DNA from: SLDF01 sp964537925 | GTDB taxonomy: Bacteria; Bacteroidota; Bacteroidia; Chitinophagales; Saprospiraceae | Direction of reading: 5' to 3' | NCBI GenBank assembly: GCA_964537925.1 | Contig: CAZICV010000004.1 | Span: 124,001-188,000, forward strand | Length of the DNA stretch: 64,000 bases | Shown: positions 9,265 to 17,439 of the stretch, piece after piece | Numbering within the stretch: the stretch's first letter is position 1 | How the letters are laid out: the number at the start of each line of letters is the position of its first letter | The notes under the pieces: generated by a model | Told to the model about the DNA's origin: nothing | The model's input: the letters and a program-made list of their open reading frames with translations, nothing else | Databases searched by the model: none | Program-made: the position numbers and the translations under genes

Positions 9265-9753
9265 CTAGTGGCATTTGAAGTAATCAAAAGGCTCCAGACA
9301 GTCATTACATTTATACAGCGACTTGCAGGGTGTGGAACCAAAGCGGCTGATCAGTACCGTATCTGACGAGCCGCACTGCGGGCACACCCGGGGCCTGTCC
9401 TCACCGGCAAAACCCGGATCTGATACCAAACCTGAAGGCGGTGCGATACCATAGGCCGCCAGCTTTTCCTTACCGGCCTCCGTCATCCAGTCCGTCGTCC
9501 AGGGCGGGCTGAGCGTCGTGATCACCTCTATCGGCCATACCCCGTTGTCCTCTAGGGTAGATCGTATTCTTCCTTCGATATCCTGCATGGCAGGGCAGCC
9601 TGAATAAGTAGGTGTGATGGTGACCGACACCCCCGGGACAGCAAGCCGCACATCGCGCACGATGCCCAGGTCCAGTATACTCAATACAGGTATCTCCGGG
9701 TCGGAGACCTCCTCGAGTATTGTATATATGTCCTGTTCGGAGTAAGCCTGCAT
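9265..9753 (-). CDS. paaD: 1,2-phenylacetyl-CoA epoxidase subunit PaaD
   Basis: 162 residues. N-terminal MIP18/DUF59-type domain with VSDPEIPVLSILDLGIVRDV and TPTYSGCPAMQDIE, and a C-terminal zinc-ribbon-like segment with four Cys (CPQCGSS ... CNDCLEPFDYFKCH) as in PaaD/PaaJ. PaaD is thought to help iron-centre maturation of the PaaABC(E) oxygenase that epoxidises phenylacetyl-CoA. It is last of the leftward paaABCD series, 42 bases after paaC, and is followed by tRNA-Met. Confidence 0.92.
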   Translation of the reverse strand: MQAYSEQDIYTILEEVSDPEIPVLSILDLGIVRDVRLAVPGVSVTITPTYSGCPAMQDIEGRIRSTLEDNGVWPIEVITTLSPPWTTDWMTEAGKEKLAAYGIAPPSGLVSDPGFAGEDRPRVCPQCGSSDTVLISRFGSTPCKSLYKCNDCLEPFDYFKCH

Positions 9754-9795
9754 TTTCGGTTTTTTTACCCGGTCACGTGCCTCCTGCGGCAGTAG

Positions 9796-10569
9796 TCACC
9801 ACTCCATACCCGGATAGACACGCTGCATGTATTGCAGCTCGGTCAGGATATAGCCGAGGTGCTCTGTATGCACACCCCGTTTGCCTCCCTCCTGGTACAC
9901 GGGTATATCGGGTGCGGTCAGTGTCGAACGCTGCAACACCTCTCCCCTGCGGGACTCGACAGAAGCGCGAAAACTACCTGGATCCGGGGCTATACCCCTC
10001 TCGGCCAGCCATGATTCGAACTCAGCTGCTGCAAGGCACTCACCGGCGTACATCCAGAGGTCATCCACAGCAACCTGCATCCGGCGATGGCTCTCCGCTG
10101 TACCGTCTCCCAGGCGCTGCATCCATTCAGAGCTGTAGCGCAGGTGATAAGCTACCTCCTTGATGGATTTGGCAGCTATCGCTGCCAGCTTCTCATCAGC
10201 CGACCCCTCCAGTCCTCGCAGCAATGCGTAGTGATAGCTGTCAAACAGGAATTGGCGTACGATCGTATGCGCCCAGTCTCCGTTGGGCTGTTCAACCAGC
10301 AACAGGTTGCGGTAGCTGGCCTCATCACGGAGAAAAGCAAGGCTGTCTTCGGTGACCGGCGCCCCCGCCAGCTCGGCGGCATACTGGTAGTACAACCTGG
10401 ACTGACCGATCAGGTCCAGCGCTATATTGGTGATAGCGATATCCTGCTCCAGTACCGGGCCGTGACCACACCACTCCGACAGGCGCTGACCTAGTATCAG
10501 TGCATTGTCGCCCAGGTAGAGCAGGTAATCGTACAATTCCTTTTTTTCTTCTTTCTGCATGTCACACAT
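9796..10569 (-). CDS. paaC: 1,2-phenylacetyl-CoA epoxidase subunit PaaC
   Basis: 257 residues, the normal length. Ferritin-like structural subunit: starts LYDYLLYLGDNALILGQRLSEWCGHGPVLEQDIA, with YQYAAELAG, FLRDEASYRNLLLVEQPNGDWAHTI and IAAKSIKEVAYHLRYSSEW, all characteristic. PaaC pairs with PaaA in the epoxidase core and has no working di-iron site. It is 31 bases after paaB. An in-frame ATG at 10560 is an alternative start. Confidence 0.94.
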   Translation of the reverse strand: MCDMQKEEKKELYDYLLYLGDNALILGQRLSEWCGHGPVLEQDIAITNIALDLIGQSRLYYQYAAELAGAPVTEDSLAFLRDEASYRNLLLVEQPNGDWAHTIVRQFLFDSYHYALLRGLEGSADEKLAAIAAKSIKEVAYHLRYSSEWMQRLGDGTAESHRRMQVAVDDLWMYAGECLAAAEFESWLAERGIAPDPGSFRASVESRRGEVLQRSTLTAPDIPVYQEGGKRGVHTEHLGYILTELQYMQRVYPGMEW

Positions 10570-10600
10570 ACAATGATACCCGCTGGCGGGTATCCGGTTT

Positions 10601-10888
10601 TCAGATATGCTTCACCTCATCCGGCAGGTGGTAAAAAGTCGGGTGCCGGTAGATCTTATCTCGGGCCGGCTCAAACAGCGACCCCGCCTCATCCGGGTCT
10701 GAAGCCACGATCTGGTCCGAAGGCACGACCCATATACTCACCCCCTCCTGCCGACGCGTATATACATCCCGGGCATTCTCGACAGCCATACGGGCGTCGG
10801 CTGCATGCAGGCTCCCCACATGCTTGTGATGAAGTCCCGAACGGGACCGGATGAACACCTCCCACAGAGGCCAGCTCGTATTACTCAT
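10601..10888 (-). CDS. paaB: 1,2-phenylacetyl-CoA epoxidase subunit PaaB
   Basis: 95 residues. It matches PaaB throughout: WPLWEVFIRSRSGLHHKHVGSLHAADARMAVENARDVYTRR, then WVVPSDQIVASDPDEAGSLFEPARDKIYRHPTFYHLPDEVKHI. PaaB bridges PaaAC heterodimers in the oxygenase complex. It lies 48 bases downstream of paaA in the same leftward unit. Confidence 0.94.
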   Translation of the reverse strand: MSNTSWPLWEVFIRSRSGLHHKHVGSLHAADARMAVENARDVYTRRQEGVSIWVVPSDQIVASDPDEAGSLFEPARDKIYRHPTFYHLPDEVKHI

Positions 10889-10936
10889 ATTATTCTTACT
10901 GGTTCTTGCTGATATAATCTGTTATTACTCTGCTCG

Positions 10937-11890
10937 TCAGGCCACATGCCCGCGCGCTTCGGATATCTGCTGCTTGCGTGCATGCTCCAATGCCGCCTCG
11001 CGCACCCAGGCGCCGTCCTCATGCGCTTTTACCCTTGCCTGTAGTCGCTGGCGGTTACACGGGCCATGTCCGCCTACCACGTTCCAGAACTCCTGCCAGT
11101 CGATCGGACCGAAATCATAATGTCCCCGCTCCTCGTTCCAGGACAGGTCCGGATCAGGCACAGTGATGCCCAGGAATTCCGCTTGGGGGACTGTCACGTC
11201 TACAAATTTCTGCCGCAGTTCGTCATTGGTGAACCGCTTGATCTTCCAGGCCATCGACTGCGCAGTATGTACGGAATCACTGTCCGACGGGCCAAACATC
11301 ATGAGTGAAGGCCACCACCAGCGGTTGAGCGCATCCTGTGCCATGTTCTTCTGGGCTTCCGTACCCCGGCACAGCGTCAGCATGATCTCATATCCCTGCC
11401 GCTGATGGAAACTCTCTTCCTTACAAACACGTACCATCGCCCTGGCATAGGGGCCGTAGGAGGCCCGGCACAGCGGCACCTGGTTCATGATCGCCGCACC
11501 ATCCACCAGCCAGCCGATAGCGCCCATATCCGCCCAGGTCAGCGTAGGATAGTTGAAGATGCTCGAGTACTTGGCCTCTCCCCTGTGCAGCTCATCCAGC
11601 AGCGTATCCCTGTCTATACCGAGCGTCTCCGCAGCGCTGTAGAGATAGAGCCCGTGCCCGGCCTCATCCTGCACTTTCGCCAGCAGCGCTACTTTGCGTC
11701 GCAGTGACGGAGCCCTCGTGATCCAGTTGCCTTCCGGCAGCATGCCCACAATCTCCGAGTGCGCGTGCTGCGCGATCTGGCGGATCAGCGTCTTGCGATA
11801 GCGATCCGGCATCCAGTCCTTGGGCTCGATACGCTCATCGGCATCTATCCGGGCCTGAAATTTTTCTTCGAGCGACAGTGATTTCATCAT
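10937..11890 (-). CDS. paaA: 1,2-phenylacetyl-CoA epoxidase catalytic subunit PaaA
   Basis: 317 residues. Catalytic di-iron subunit: PKDWMPDRYRKTLIRQIAQHAHSEIVGMLPEGNWI, the iron-ligand helices KVQDEAGHGLYLYSAAETLG and VCKEESFHQRQGYEIMLTL, and WKIKRFTNDELRQKFVDVTVPQAE. PaaA with PaaC, B and the reductase PaaE converts phenylacetyl-CoA to the ring 1,2-epoxide, the committed step of aerobic phenylacetate breakdown. It is the first gene after a promoter with a TetR-type operator. The start has two consecutive ATG codons (11890 and 11887). The later pathway genes (paaF, G, Z, J, K) are not in this window. Confidence 0.95.
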   Translation of the reverse strand: MMKSLSLEEKFQARIDADERIEPKDWMPDRYRKTLIRQIAQHAHSEIVGMLPEGNWITRAPSLRRKVALLAKVQDEAGHGLYLYSAAETLGIDRDTLLDELHRGEAKYSSIFNYPTLTWADMGAIGWLVDGAAIMNQVPLCRASYGPYARAMVRVCKEESFHQRQGYEIMLTLCRGTEAQKNMAQDALNRWWWPSLMMFGPSDSDSVHTAQSMAWKIKRFTNDELRQKFVDVTVPQAEFLGITVPDPDLSWNEERGHYDFGPIDWQEFWNVVGGHGPCNRQRLQARVKAHEDGAWVREAALEHARKQQISEARGHVA

Positions 11891-11903
11891 GCGTGGTTTG
11901 ATA

Positions 11904-11935
11904 CAAAGTTAACGTATTCAGACTATTAAAACAAA
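11904..11935 (-). promoter_or_regulatory. paaA promoter (Bacteroidota -33/-7)
   Basis: Reading leftward, TTTG (11935-11932), 20 bases, then TAACTTTG (11911-11904), an exact TAnnTTTG. Transcription would start within about ten bases of the paaA ATG, so the leader is very short. Confidence 0.75.
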
Positions 11936-11936
11936 C

Positions 11937-11962
11937 GATACTAACGAATGTTCGTTAGTATC
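11937..11962. promoter_or_regulatory. TetR-type operator upstream of paaA
   Basis: Perfect inverted repeat: 12-base arms (GATACTAACGAA and its complement) around TG. It abuts the -33 box of the paaA promoter and lies two bases past the end of the TetR gene. A closely related site precedes the aminotransferase gene. The regulator is most likely the adjacent TetR protein. Confidence 0.85.
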
Positions 11963-11964
11963 CC

Positions 11965-12537
11965 TCAGCGCTGCGCCAGGCCGTCCAGCAGCAGTGTCCG
12001 CAGGTTACCAAACAAGCGCTCCGGGCTGATCCTCCCGGGCTTGAACCAGTAGTGCACCCAGCGCAGAGCAGTGAGAAAGGCATATACCGCTATCCTGGGA
12101 TCGTCCACAGGACGCACATCACCCGTCCCTATCCCCCGCTCCAGTATGCGTTGTACAGCCCTTTCATAATCACGTCGCATACGCAGGAACTCGCTCAGGG
12201 CCGGCTCGCTGAGGTGACGCCATTCGTCATTGAACACCGTGACCGAAGAGATATCTTCCGCAGCGATACGCACATGCAGCCGGATCACCTCTTCCAACTG
12301 GCAGATCGGGGACAGGTCGCTCTTTTCTTCGATAGCCCTGATCCCCTCTATGAATTTCGTAGCATGGCCAAAACAGATCTGGTGCAACAATTCCTCCTTG
12401 GAGCGTATATGATTGTACAGGCTCGAAGCCTCCATACCGACACGCTGTGCCAGCTCGCGCATCGATGATGCAGGATATCCCTTTTCACGGAACAGCAGCG
12501 CTGCTGCGAGATGGATCGACTGCTTGGGTGTCAGCAT
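11965..12537 (-). CDS. TetR/AcrR regulator, probably of the phenylacetate genes (PaaR-like)
   Basis: 190 residues. N-terminal TetR helix-turn-helix at about 8-50 (AAALLFREKGYPASSMRELAQRVGMEASSLYNHIRSKEELL), then a helical ligand-binding domain with a TetR C-terminal-like region ending PERLFGNLRTLLLDGLAQR. The gene lies between paaE and paaA on the same strand, 43 bases after paaE, so it is probably cotranscribed with aminotransferase-paaE and regulates itself. In other bacteria PaaR binds phenylacetyl-CoA and then releases DNA; this is expected but not shown here. Confidence 0.88.
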   Translation of the reverse strand: MLTPKQSIHLAAALLFREKGYPASSMRELAQRVGMEASSLYNHIRSKEELLHQICFGHATKFIEGIRAIEEKSDLSPICQLEEVIRLHVRIAAEDISSVTVFNDEWRHLSEPALSEFLRMRRDYERAVQRILERGIGTGDVRPVDDPRIAVYAFLTALRWVHYWFKPGRISPERLFGNLRTLLLDGLAQR

Positions 12538-12580
12538 AGGTGATATTTATAAAATTGAAGCCAGGTTGGACCGGCGACGA

Positions 12581-13660
12581 TCAATGTTGCTGATCGAAGT
12601 CCACAAATACCAGCCCGGTCCGGGGATGCGCCTGGCAGGTCAGTATGAACCCGTCCTCGATCTCGTCCTGTTCCAGCGCATAGTTCACGTCCATCTCTAC
12701 CTGGCCGTCGACCAGCCTGGCCCGGCAGGTGCTGCATACACCGCCTTTGCACGAAAACGGCAGATCCGCCCCGTTGGCCAGCGCCGCATCCAGTATATTC
12801 TGGCCGTCGTACTCGAGCTCAAAACCGATCGTCACCCCGTCCAGCTTGACAGATACCTGGCTGCTTCGGCCGGCTTCCTCCTCCGTCAGGTTCGCAGCCG
12901 CTTTCGTGACCGGGGCGCCTGCAGGCGTGAAGAGTTCAAAATGGATCTTTGATGCAGCGACGCCCTGCTCCTGCAAAGACTCCCGGACCTGCTGTATCAT
13001 CTCAAAAGGGCCGCAAAGGAAGAAATCGTCCGCCTGCAGTATATCCGGAAAACTCCGGCACAGGTCGGCGCACTTGGCGGCATCGATCCTGCCCTGGAAA
13101 AGGGCCGCATCCATTTTCTCCCGGCTCAGCAGGTAGTGAAGGGCCAGGCGGCCTATATATCTGTTTTTCAGCGCCTCCAACTGCTCCTTGAAGATGATGT
13201 TGCTGCTGGACCGGTTGCTGTAGAACAGCGTCACCCGGCTATCCGGCCTCGTCTCGAGAGCCGACTTGACGATGGACAGGACCGGGGTGATCCCGCTGCC
13301 CGCCGCAAACAATACATAATGTACGGGACCCGTGATTTCCCGCGGGCAGAACCTGCCTTCGGGCGGAGTCACTTCGAGCAGATCGCCTGCCCTGAGCTGC
13401 TCATTGGCGTAGAAGGAAAACTGGCCGCCCTTTACCTTTTTCACGGCCACACGCCACTCTCCGTCGGCGGGCGCCGCACAGATCGAGTACGATCGGCGTA
13501 TATCCTCTTCTCCCATCAGCTTGCGGAACGTCAGGTACTGCCCGGGTTCAAACGCAAACAAAGGCTTCAATTCATCCGGCACTTCCAGGGCGACCGAAAC
13601 CGTATCATGTGTCTCAGGGCGTACTTCCCGTACCCGCAGCGTGTGAAACTTCATCGCCAT
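12581..13660 (-). CDS. paaE: 1,2-phenylacetyl-CoA epoxidase reductase subunit PaaE
   Basis: 359 residues from ATG 13660 (an ATG at 13654 is also possible). This start is two bases after the aminotransferase stop, whereas the longer frame to 13756 only overlaps that gene. FAD-binding ferredoxin reductase domain at the N-terminus (FEPGQYLTFRKL, RRSYSICAAP), NAD-binding domain (VLFAAGSGITPVLSIVKSAL, FFLCGPFEMIQQV), and a C-terminal plant-type 2Fe-2S domain with CKGGVCSTCRARL and a fourth Cys in FILTCQAHP. It passes electrons from NADPH to PaaA. Its separation from paaABCD by the regulator gene is a local arrangement. Confidence 0.93.
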   Translation of the reverse strand: MAMKFHTLRVREVRPETHDTVSVALEVPDELKPLFAFEPGQYLTFRKLMGEEDIRRSYSICAAPADGEWRVAVKKVKGGQFSFYANEQLRAGDLLEVTPPEGRFCPREITGPVHYVLFAAGSGITPVLSIVKSALETRPDSRVTLFYSNRSSSNIIFKEQLEALKNRYIGRLALHYLLSREKMDAALFQGRIDAAKCADLCRSFPDILQADDFFLCGPFEMIQQVRESLQEQGVAASKIHFELFTPAGAPVTKAAANLTEEEAGRSSQVSVKLDGVTIGFELEYDGQNILDAALANGADLPFSCKGGVCSTCRARLVDGQVEMDVNYALEQDEIEDGFILTCQAHPRTGLVFVDFDQQH

Positions 13661-13662
13661 GA

Positions 13663-14775
13663 TCAGGATGCAATTAGTACGGACTGGCAGACCTCCCGGA
13701 AGCAGGAGAAGAAGTAGGTATTCTCTTCGGGACGACCTACCGACACGCGGATGCAATGCGGCAGACCAAATGAACCCAGCCGGCGGACCAGCACACCTTT
13801 GCGGCGCAGCTCTTCGTACACCTGCTCGACCGTGTCTTCATCCTGCAGGTCGATCATCACAAAGTTGGCATAAGAAAGCACGTACGAGATGCCCAACGTC
13901 TCGAAACAATCGTAGAATCGTTGCAGCTCACCGCTGTTATTGCCGATGGTCATGCCGAGAAAAGCCTCATCATCCAGCGCCGCCACACCTGCCGCCTGCG
14001 CAAGCATGCTGGGATTGAACGTCAGCTTGACCTTTTGCATCACCTGTATGATCTCCGGCGCCGCTATACCGAATCCCAGGCGGATACCTGCCAGCCCGTA
14101 AGACTTGGAGAAAGTGCGCAGTGTCAGTACATTATCCAGGCCCATGCGTGTACTATCCGGGTAACTGTCCGAAAGCGCTCTGCTGAACTCATAGTAAGCT
14201 TCATCCACGATCACCAGGCATCTCTCCGGCACTGCCTCCAGGAAGGCCTGCAGCGCTTCCTGTGGGATCATGGCTCCCGTAGGATTGTTCGGGTTGCAGA
14301 TATAGATCACCTTGGTCTGGTCATCGATCGCATCCAGCAATGCATCCAGGTCGAAGGCATACCCCTCTTTCATAGGCACAGTCCGGTAAGGCACATCATT
14401 CATCATCGCCATAGCTTTCAGCGATACGAACGTAGCGTCCGAAGTCAGCAGGTGCTCGCCGCGGTTGAAAAAAGCTTTGAACAGCGTATACAGGATACCG
14501 TCCGATCCGTTGCCCAGTATGATCTGGTCCTTTTGGTAGCCGTATTTCGCACAGATCTTGTTCTTCAGTGTATCGCCCGTAGGGTCCGGGTAGAGATAGA
14601 GTCTGTCCAGTGCATCGACGATCGCCTGCCTCGCCATCGGCGAACAACCGAAATTGTTTTCATTGCTGCATAAGATGGCCGTACGGCTGACATCCAGGCC
14701 CGCAAACATATCGTCTGCCGGTTTGCCGGGTTTGTAGTTGGCGATCTGCCTGATGTTTTCGGGGATCTGTATCAT
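13663..14775 (-). CDS. HisC-like class I/II aminotransferase in the phenylacetate regulon
   Basis: 370 residues. Fold-type I PLP aminotransferase of the histidinol-phosphate aminotransferase family: SNENNFGCSP, NPNNPTG at 161-167, DEAYYEF at 191-197, and the PLP lysine K224 in TFSKSYGLAGIRLGFG, with a C-terminal Arg in CIRVSVGRPEEN. No other his genes are nearby. Its promoter carries a copy of the operator found at paaA and it runs straight into paaE (two-base gap). I infer that it transaminates an aromatic amino acid, such as phenylalanine, that feeds phenylacetate breakdown; true histidine biosynthesis is less likely here but not excluded. Confidence 0.85.
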   Translation of the reverse strand: MIQIPENIRQIANYKPGKPADDMFAGLDVSRTAILCSNENNFGCSPMARQAIVDALDRLYLYPDPTGDTLKNKICAKYGYQKDQIILGNGSDGILYTLFKAFFNRGEHLLTSDATFVSLKAMAMMNDVPYRTVPMKEGYAFDLDALLDAIDDQTKVIYICNPNNPTGAMIPQEALQAFLEAVPERCLVIVDEAYYEFSRALSDSYPDSTRMGLDNVLTLRTFSKSYGLAGIRLGFGIAAPEIIQVMQKVKLTFNPSMLAQAAGVAALDDEAFLGMTIGNNSGELQRFYDCFETLGISYVLSYANFVMIDLQDEDTVEQVYEELRRKGVLVRRLGSFGLPHCIRVSVGRPEENTYFFSCFREVCQSVLIAS

Positions 14776-14797
14776 GATAGTTGCGGGATTGTCTCCT

Positions 14798-14829
14798 CAA
14801 AGATAGAGACAAATCGGCTCGCAGACAAA
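14798..14829 (-). promoter_or_regulatory. promoter of aminotransferase-paaE-tetR
   Basis: Leftward: TTTG (14829-14826), 20 bases, TATCTTTG (14805-14798). The geometry is identical to the paaA promoter. The -33 box lies inside the operator. Confidence 0.75.
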
Positions 14830-14846
14830 CGAACGTTTGTTAGTTT
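14825..14846. promoter_or_regulatory. second TetR-type operator, upstream of the aminotransferase
   Basis: Aligns without gaps to the paaA operator (18 of 22 positions by eye), sharing ACGAA, GTT and GTTAGT blocks, but the dyad is imperfect (ACAAACG/CGTTTGT arms). It overlaps the -33 box, consistent with repression. Confidence 0.75.
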
Positions 14847-14874
14847 CCCTTCACGCCCACATACACACAGGCTT

Positions 14875-16260
14875 TCAGAGGCCGAAGAAAAGGGTTGCCA
14901 TACCGAAGTAGATCAATAGTCCCGTGATGTCGACGATGGTGGTGATCGCAGGGCTCGCAGCCACGGTCGGGTCCCCTCCAAGCTTGCGCACCAGCAGCGG
15001 CAGGCCCGACCCGATCAGGTTGGCGCTCAGCACCTGTATACAGAGCGCCAGAGCCACCACCCCGGCAAAACCAGACAAAGAGTACATCTCCGGCAGGTCG
15101 CCTGCACCCGATGACAACAAGATCACCTTGCCAAAAGCCAGCAGTCCCAGCGACAATCCCAGCAAAAGCCCGATCCGCGACTCCTTGTAGACGATGCGCA
15201 GCCAGTCCTTCATCGAGACTTGCCCGAGCGCCAGTGCATTGATCACGACCGTGGCTGCCTGGCTGCCCGTGTTACCACCCGTAGCTGCCATCATCGGCAT
15301 GAATAGTACCAGTATGGTCATCTTTGCCAGCGCACCTTCATAGTGATGCAGTATCACAGCCGAGAAGATACTCAGCGCGGCCAGCGAGATCAGCCAGATG
15401 ATGCGCTTGCGGTAGTGATACCAGACACTGTCCTCGAGGTATTCGGACTCCTCGGAAGATGGCGTGATACCCATGAACTTCTCCATATCCTCCGTATGCT
15501 CGGCGCGCAGTACCTCCAACGCTTCGTCGTGCGTCACGATGCCTGCGAGTTGCGACTGCTCGTTGAGGATCGGTATTGCGACCAGGTCATAGCGTTCCAC
15601 TTTTTTGGCCACGCTTTCCCGGTCCTCATCTACTTCTGCATAGATATAGTCCCGGTGCAGCACATCCCTGACCAACTGGTTGGGATCAGCCAGGATCAGG
15701 TTCTTCAGTGTGAGAAAACCCTTCATCCGCATGTCCTCGTCCACCACGTATACGTAGTAGATCATCTTCTTTGACGGCGCATCCTTGCGGACCTTTTCGA
15801 TCGCGGAAGCGCAGGTCATATTCTCCAGCACAGTGGCAAAATCGGTCGACATGATCCCACCGGCGGACTCCGGGTCGTACCGGCTGAGCGAGATCACATC
15901 CTCGCGTATACGCTTGGTGAGGTAAGGCAACAACAATACCTGTTCCCGTTTGTCGAGATTGCGAAAGAAATCCGCACGCACGGATGAGTGCATGTTTTCA
16001 AACATCTCGGCAAACCTGCGGCGGTCGGCTCTCTGAAAAATCGCGTATTGGGTATCGAAATCAAAGTCGCTGGCCAACTGCCCCTGCTGATCGGGCGTGA
16101 AGAGAAAGAGCACTTCGGTCAACTCGTCCCCATCCAGCTCCCACAGGATCTCGGCCACCTCCACGGTGGGCATTTTCTGAAGGATAGGGACGAACTCTTT
16201 GATGTTGCCGCCCAGCAGTATATCCTGTTTCAGTATTTCCTTATCGATGACTGCAGACAT
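14875..16260 (-). CDS. mgtE: magnesium transporter MgtE
   Basis: 461 residues. N-terminal MgtE superhelical domain (about 20-130: EVAEILWELDGDELTEVLFLF), two CBS domains (about 135-255: ESAGGIMSTDFATVLENM, VAIPILNEQSQLAGIVTHDEAL), a connecting helix and five membrane segments from about 285, with the pore signature MMAATGGNTGSQAATVVINALALGQ. MgtE is a Mg2+-gated Mg2+ channel. Here it is a single gene with an unusually long leader whose hairpins could mediate control. Confidence 0.94.
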   Translation of the reverse strand: MSAVIDKEILKQDILLGGNIKEFVPILQKMPTVEVAEILWELDGDELTEVLFLFTPDQQGQLASDFDFDTQYAIFQRADRRRFAEMFENMHSSVRADFFRNLDKREQVLLLPYLTKRIREDVISLSRYDPESAGGIMSTDFATVLENMTCASAIEKVRKDAPSKKMIYYVYVVDEDMRMKGFLTLKNLILADPNQLVRDVLHRDYIYAEVDEDRESVAKKVERYDLVAIPILNEQSQLAGIVTHDEALEVLRAEHTEDMEKFMGITPSSEESEYLEDSVWYHYRKRIIWLISLAALSIFSAVILHHYEGALAKMTILVLFMPMMAATGGNTGSQAATVVINALALGQVSMKDWLRIVYKESRIGLLLGLSLGLLAFGKVILLSSGAGDLPEMYSLSGFAGVVALALCIQVLSANLIGSGLPLLVRKLGGDPTVAASPAITTIVDITGLLIYFGMATLFFGL

Positions 16261-16552
16261 AAGCGTAGTTTTTCAGAGAAGTGATGGAAGAAGGTCCTGG
16301 ACGGAGAAGGCCGCAGCCCGGTCATGAGTAGGGCGCTTCTGGAAGACTTCGTCTGAAAAAACTTCGGAATACAGTATCGGGAGAAAGGTAATGTATGCAG
16401 CGGGCAATACGGAACAGCAGCCGGTCGGTTACGACCGGGATATCAACGGCTGCCTGAAAGGCATAAATGGCAGCCTGCCGGGTTACTATGTACCTCTGCT
16501 TGCCCATTTATAGTTCGACTGCTACTCGATGAGTCCATTTAGTTGCTTAAAA
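16261..16552 (-). ncRNA. long structured mgtE 5' leader (candidate Mg2+-responsive element)
   Basis: From the promoter at 16560-16590 to the mgtE ATG the transcript carries about 290 untranslated bases. It holds a perfect hairpin CCGGTCG-GTTA-CGACCGG (its reverse complement on the transcript) and a second one pairing GGCTGCC with GGCAGCC across 14 bases, next to each other. It does not match the M-box sequence that I can recall. A 61-codon frame (16507-16322) runs through it but does not look like a protein. Function is inferred only from the gene served and the structure. Confidence 0.45.
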
Positions 16553-16559
16553 GACGGTG

Positions 16560-16590
16560 CAAAAATAACCTTTTATACCCGGCGTTGCAA
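16560..16590 (-). promoter_or_regulatory. mgtE promoter
   Basis: Leftward: TTG (16590-16588), 20 bases, TATTTTTG (16567-16560), an exact TAnnTTTG. Confidence 0.7.
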
Positions 16591-16624
16591 GTTAATTTTA
16601 ACGGCCCGTCTTGTCGCACACCCT

Positions 16625-17308
16625 TCAGGAAGCCGACAGGTAGAACCTGAAGAAAGCCTTGTTGATCTTCCTGACCAGCTTTCTGTGGTTGCGATGGGTC
16701 TCCACCGTCGGATCAAATACGCCTATCACCACGTTCATAAAATTATTCTTCCGAAAGGATGAAGGGAATGGCCCCGGCACCATTTCCAGGTGTTCATCCA
16801 TCACGATATAACTACTCCTGCCCGATTCACCGGCTAAACCCTCGGACAAGACCAGGAACTCACGGCTACCGGGCTCAATGGCCGGATCAGGCTCTCCCGA
16901 CATATCGAGGAATACCCCGGACCAATCACCTGACCGTATCCTGCCTGTATCATAGTCGTAGAAAAAGTAAGCCGCACAGAACTTGAACGACTCCTGGAAT
17001 GCCTGCATCAGGAGTTGGTTGGAAGCCTGGTTCTCAGCCGTTATTTTCTCGATCTCCCTGTGCAGGCGAACCGCCTTGCCCGGATCGGCGTCAGCCATAT
17101 TCCTGAGTGCATTTATCTTGTTGCGCTCAGAAGGCAGTCTCACGAGCAATACCCCCCCGTTGCGCAGGCGCAGGATCGCATCTGCGGCTATCTGTTGCCG
17201 CTCTGCCCTTCCAGGCGCTGAAGCCGGCTCCTGGGCCTGCACGACAGCGACCGAGCTAAGACATAGCAATGCTGCAAGCATATATCTGATCGTCATCTTC
17301 TTTCGCAT
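16625..17308 (-). CDS. secreted hypothetical protein
   Basis: 227 residues, or 223 from the second Met. A signal sequence (MLAALLCLSSVAVVQAQ) ends near residue 26. The mature protein starts RAERQQIAADAILRLRNGGVLLVRLPSERNKINAL and contains FKFCAAYFFYDYDTGRIRSGDW and, near the end, NNFMNVVIGVFDPTVETHRNHRKLVRKINKAFFRF. The family was not recognised; Bacteroidota proteins of this kind are periplasmic or outer-membrane. It stands alone between mgtE and the divergent moxR operon. Confidence 0.7.
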   Translation of the reverse strand: MRKKMTIRYMLAALLCLSSVAVVQAQEPASAPGRAERQQIAADAILRLRNGGVLLVRLPSERNKINALRNMADADPGKAVRLHREIEKITAENQASNQLLMQAFQESFKFCAAYFFYDYDTGRIRSGDWSGVFLDMSGEPDPAIEPGSREFLVLSEGLAGESGRSSYIVMDEHLEMVPGPFPSSFRKNNFMNVVIGVFDPTVETHRNHRKLVRKINKAFFRFYLSAS

Positions 17309-17391
17309 GGTTTTTGGGAGAACGAAACTAAGCCTTTTTTCGTTTCACCCCCGGCTGTGGTCACAAGCGGTCCGCAAAACCGTACAATCTT

Positions 17392-17399
17392 TACCTTTG
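17392..17399 (+). promoter_or_regulatory. -7 box of the moxR operon
   Basis: TACCTTTG, an exact TAnnTTTG, about 40 bases before the moxR ATG. No TTG was found at the -33 distance. Confidence 0.5.
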
Positions 17400-17439
17400 T
17401 ACATCCGTTGAGTTTATCTTACATCCCATATTTTCCACT

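Noticed and set aside
16322..16507. 61-codon leader peptide for mgtE
   Set aside because: It crosses the hairpins and has no amino-acid pattern (such as Pro or acidic runs) known from Mg2+ leader peptides; kept only as a note.
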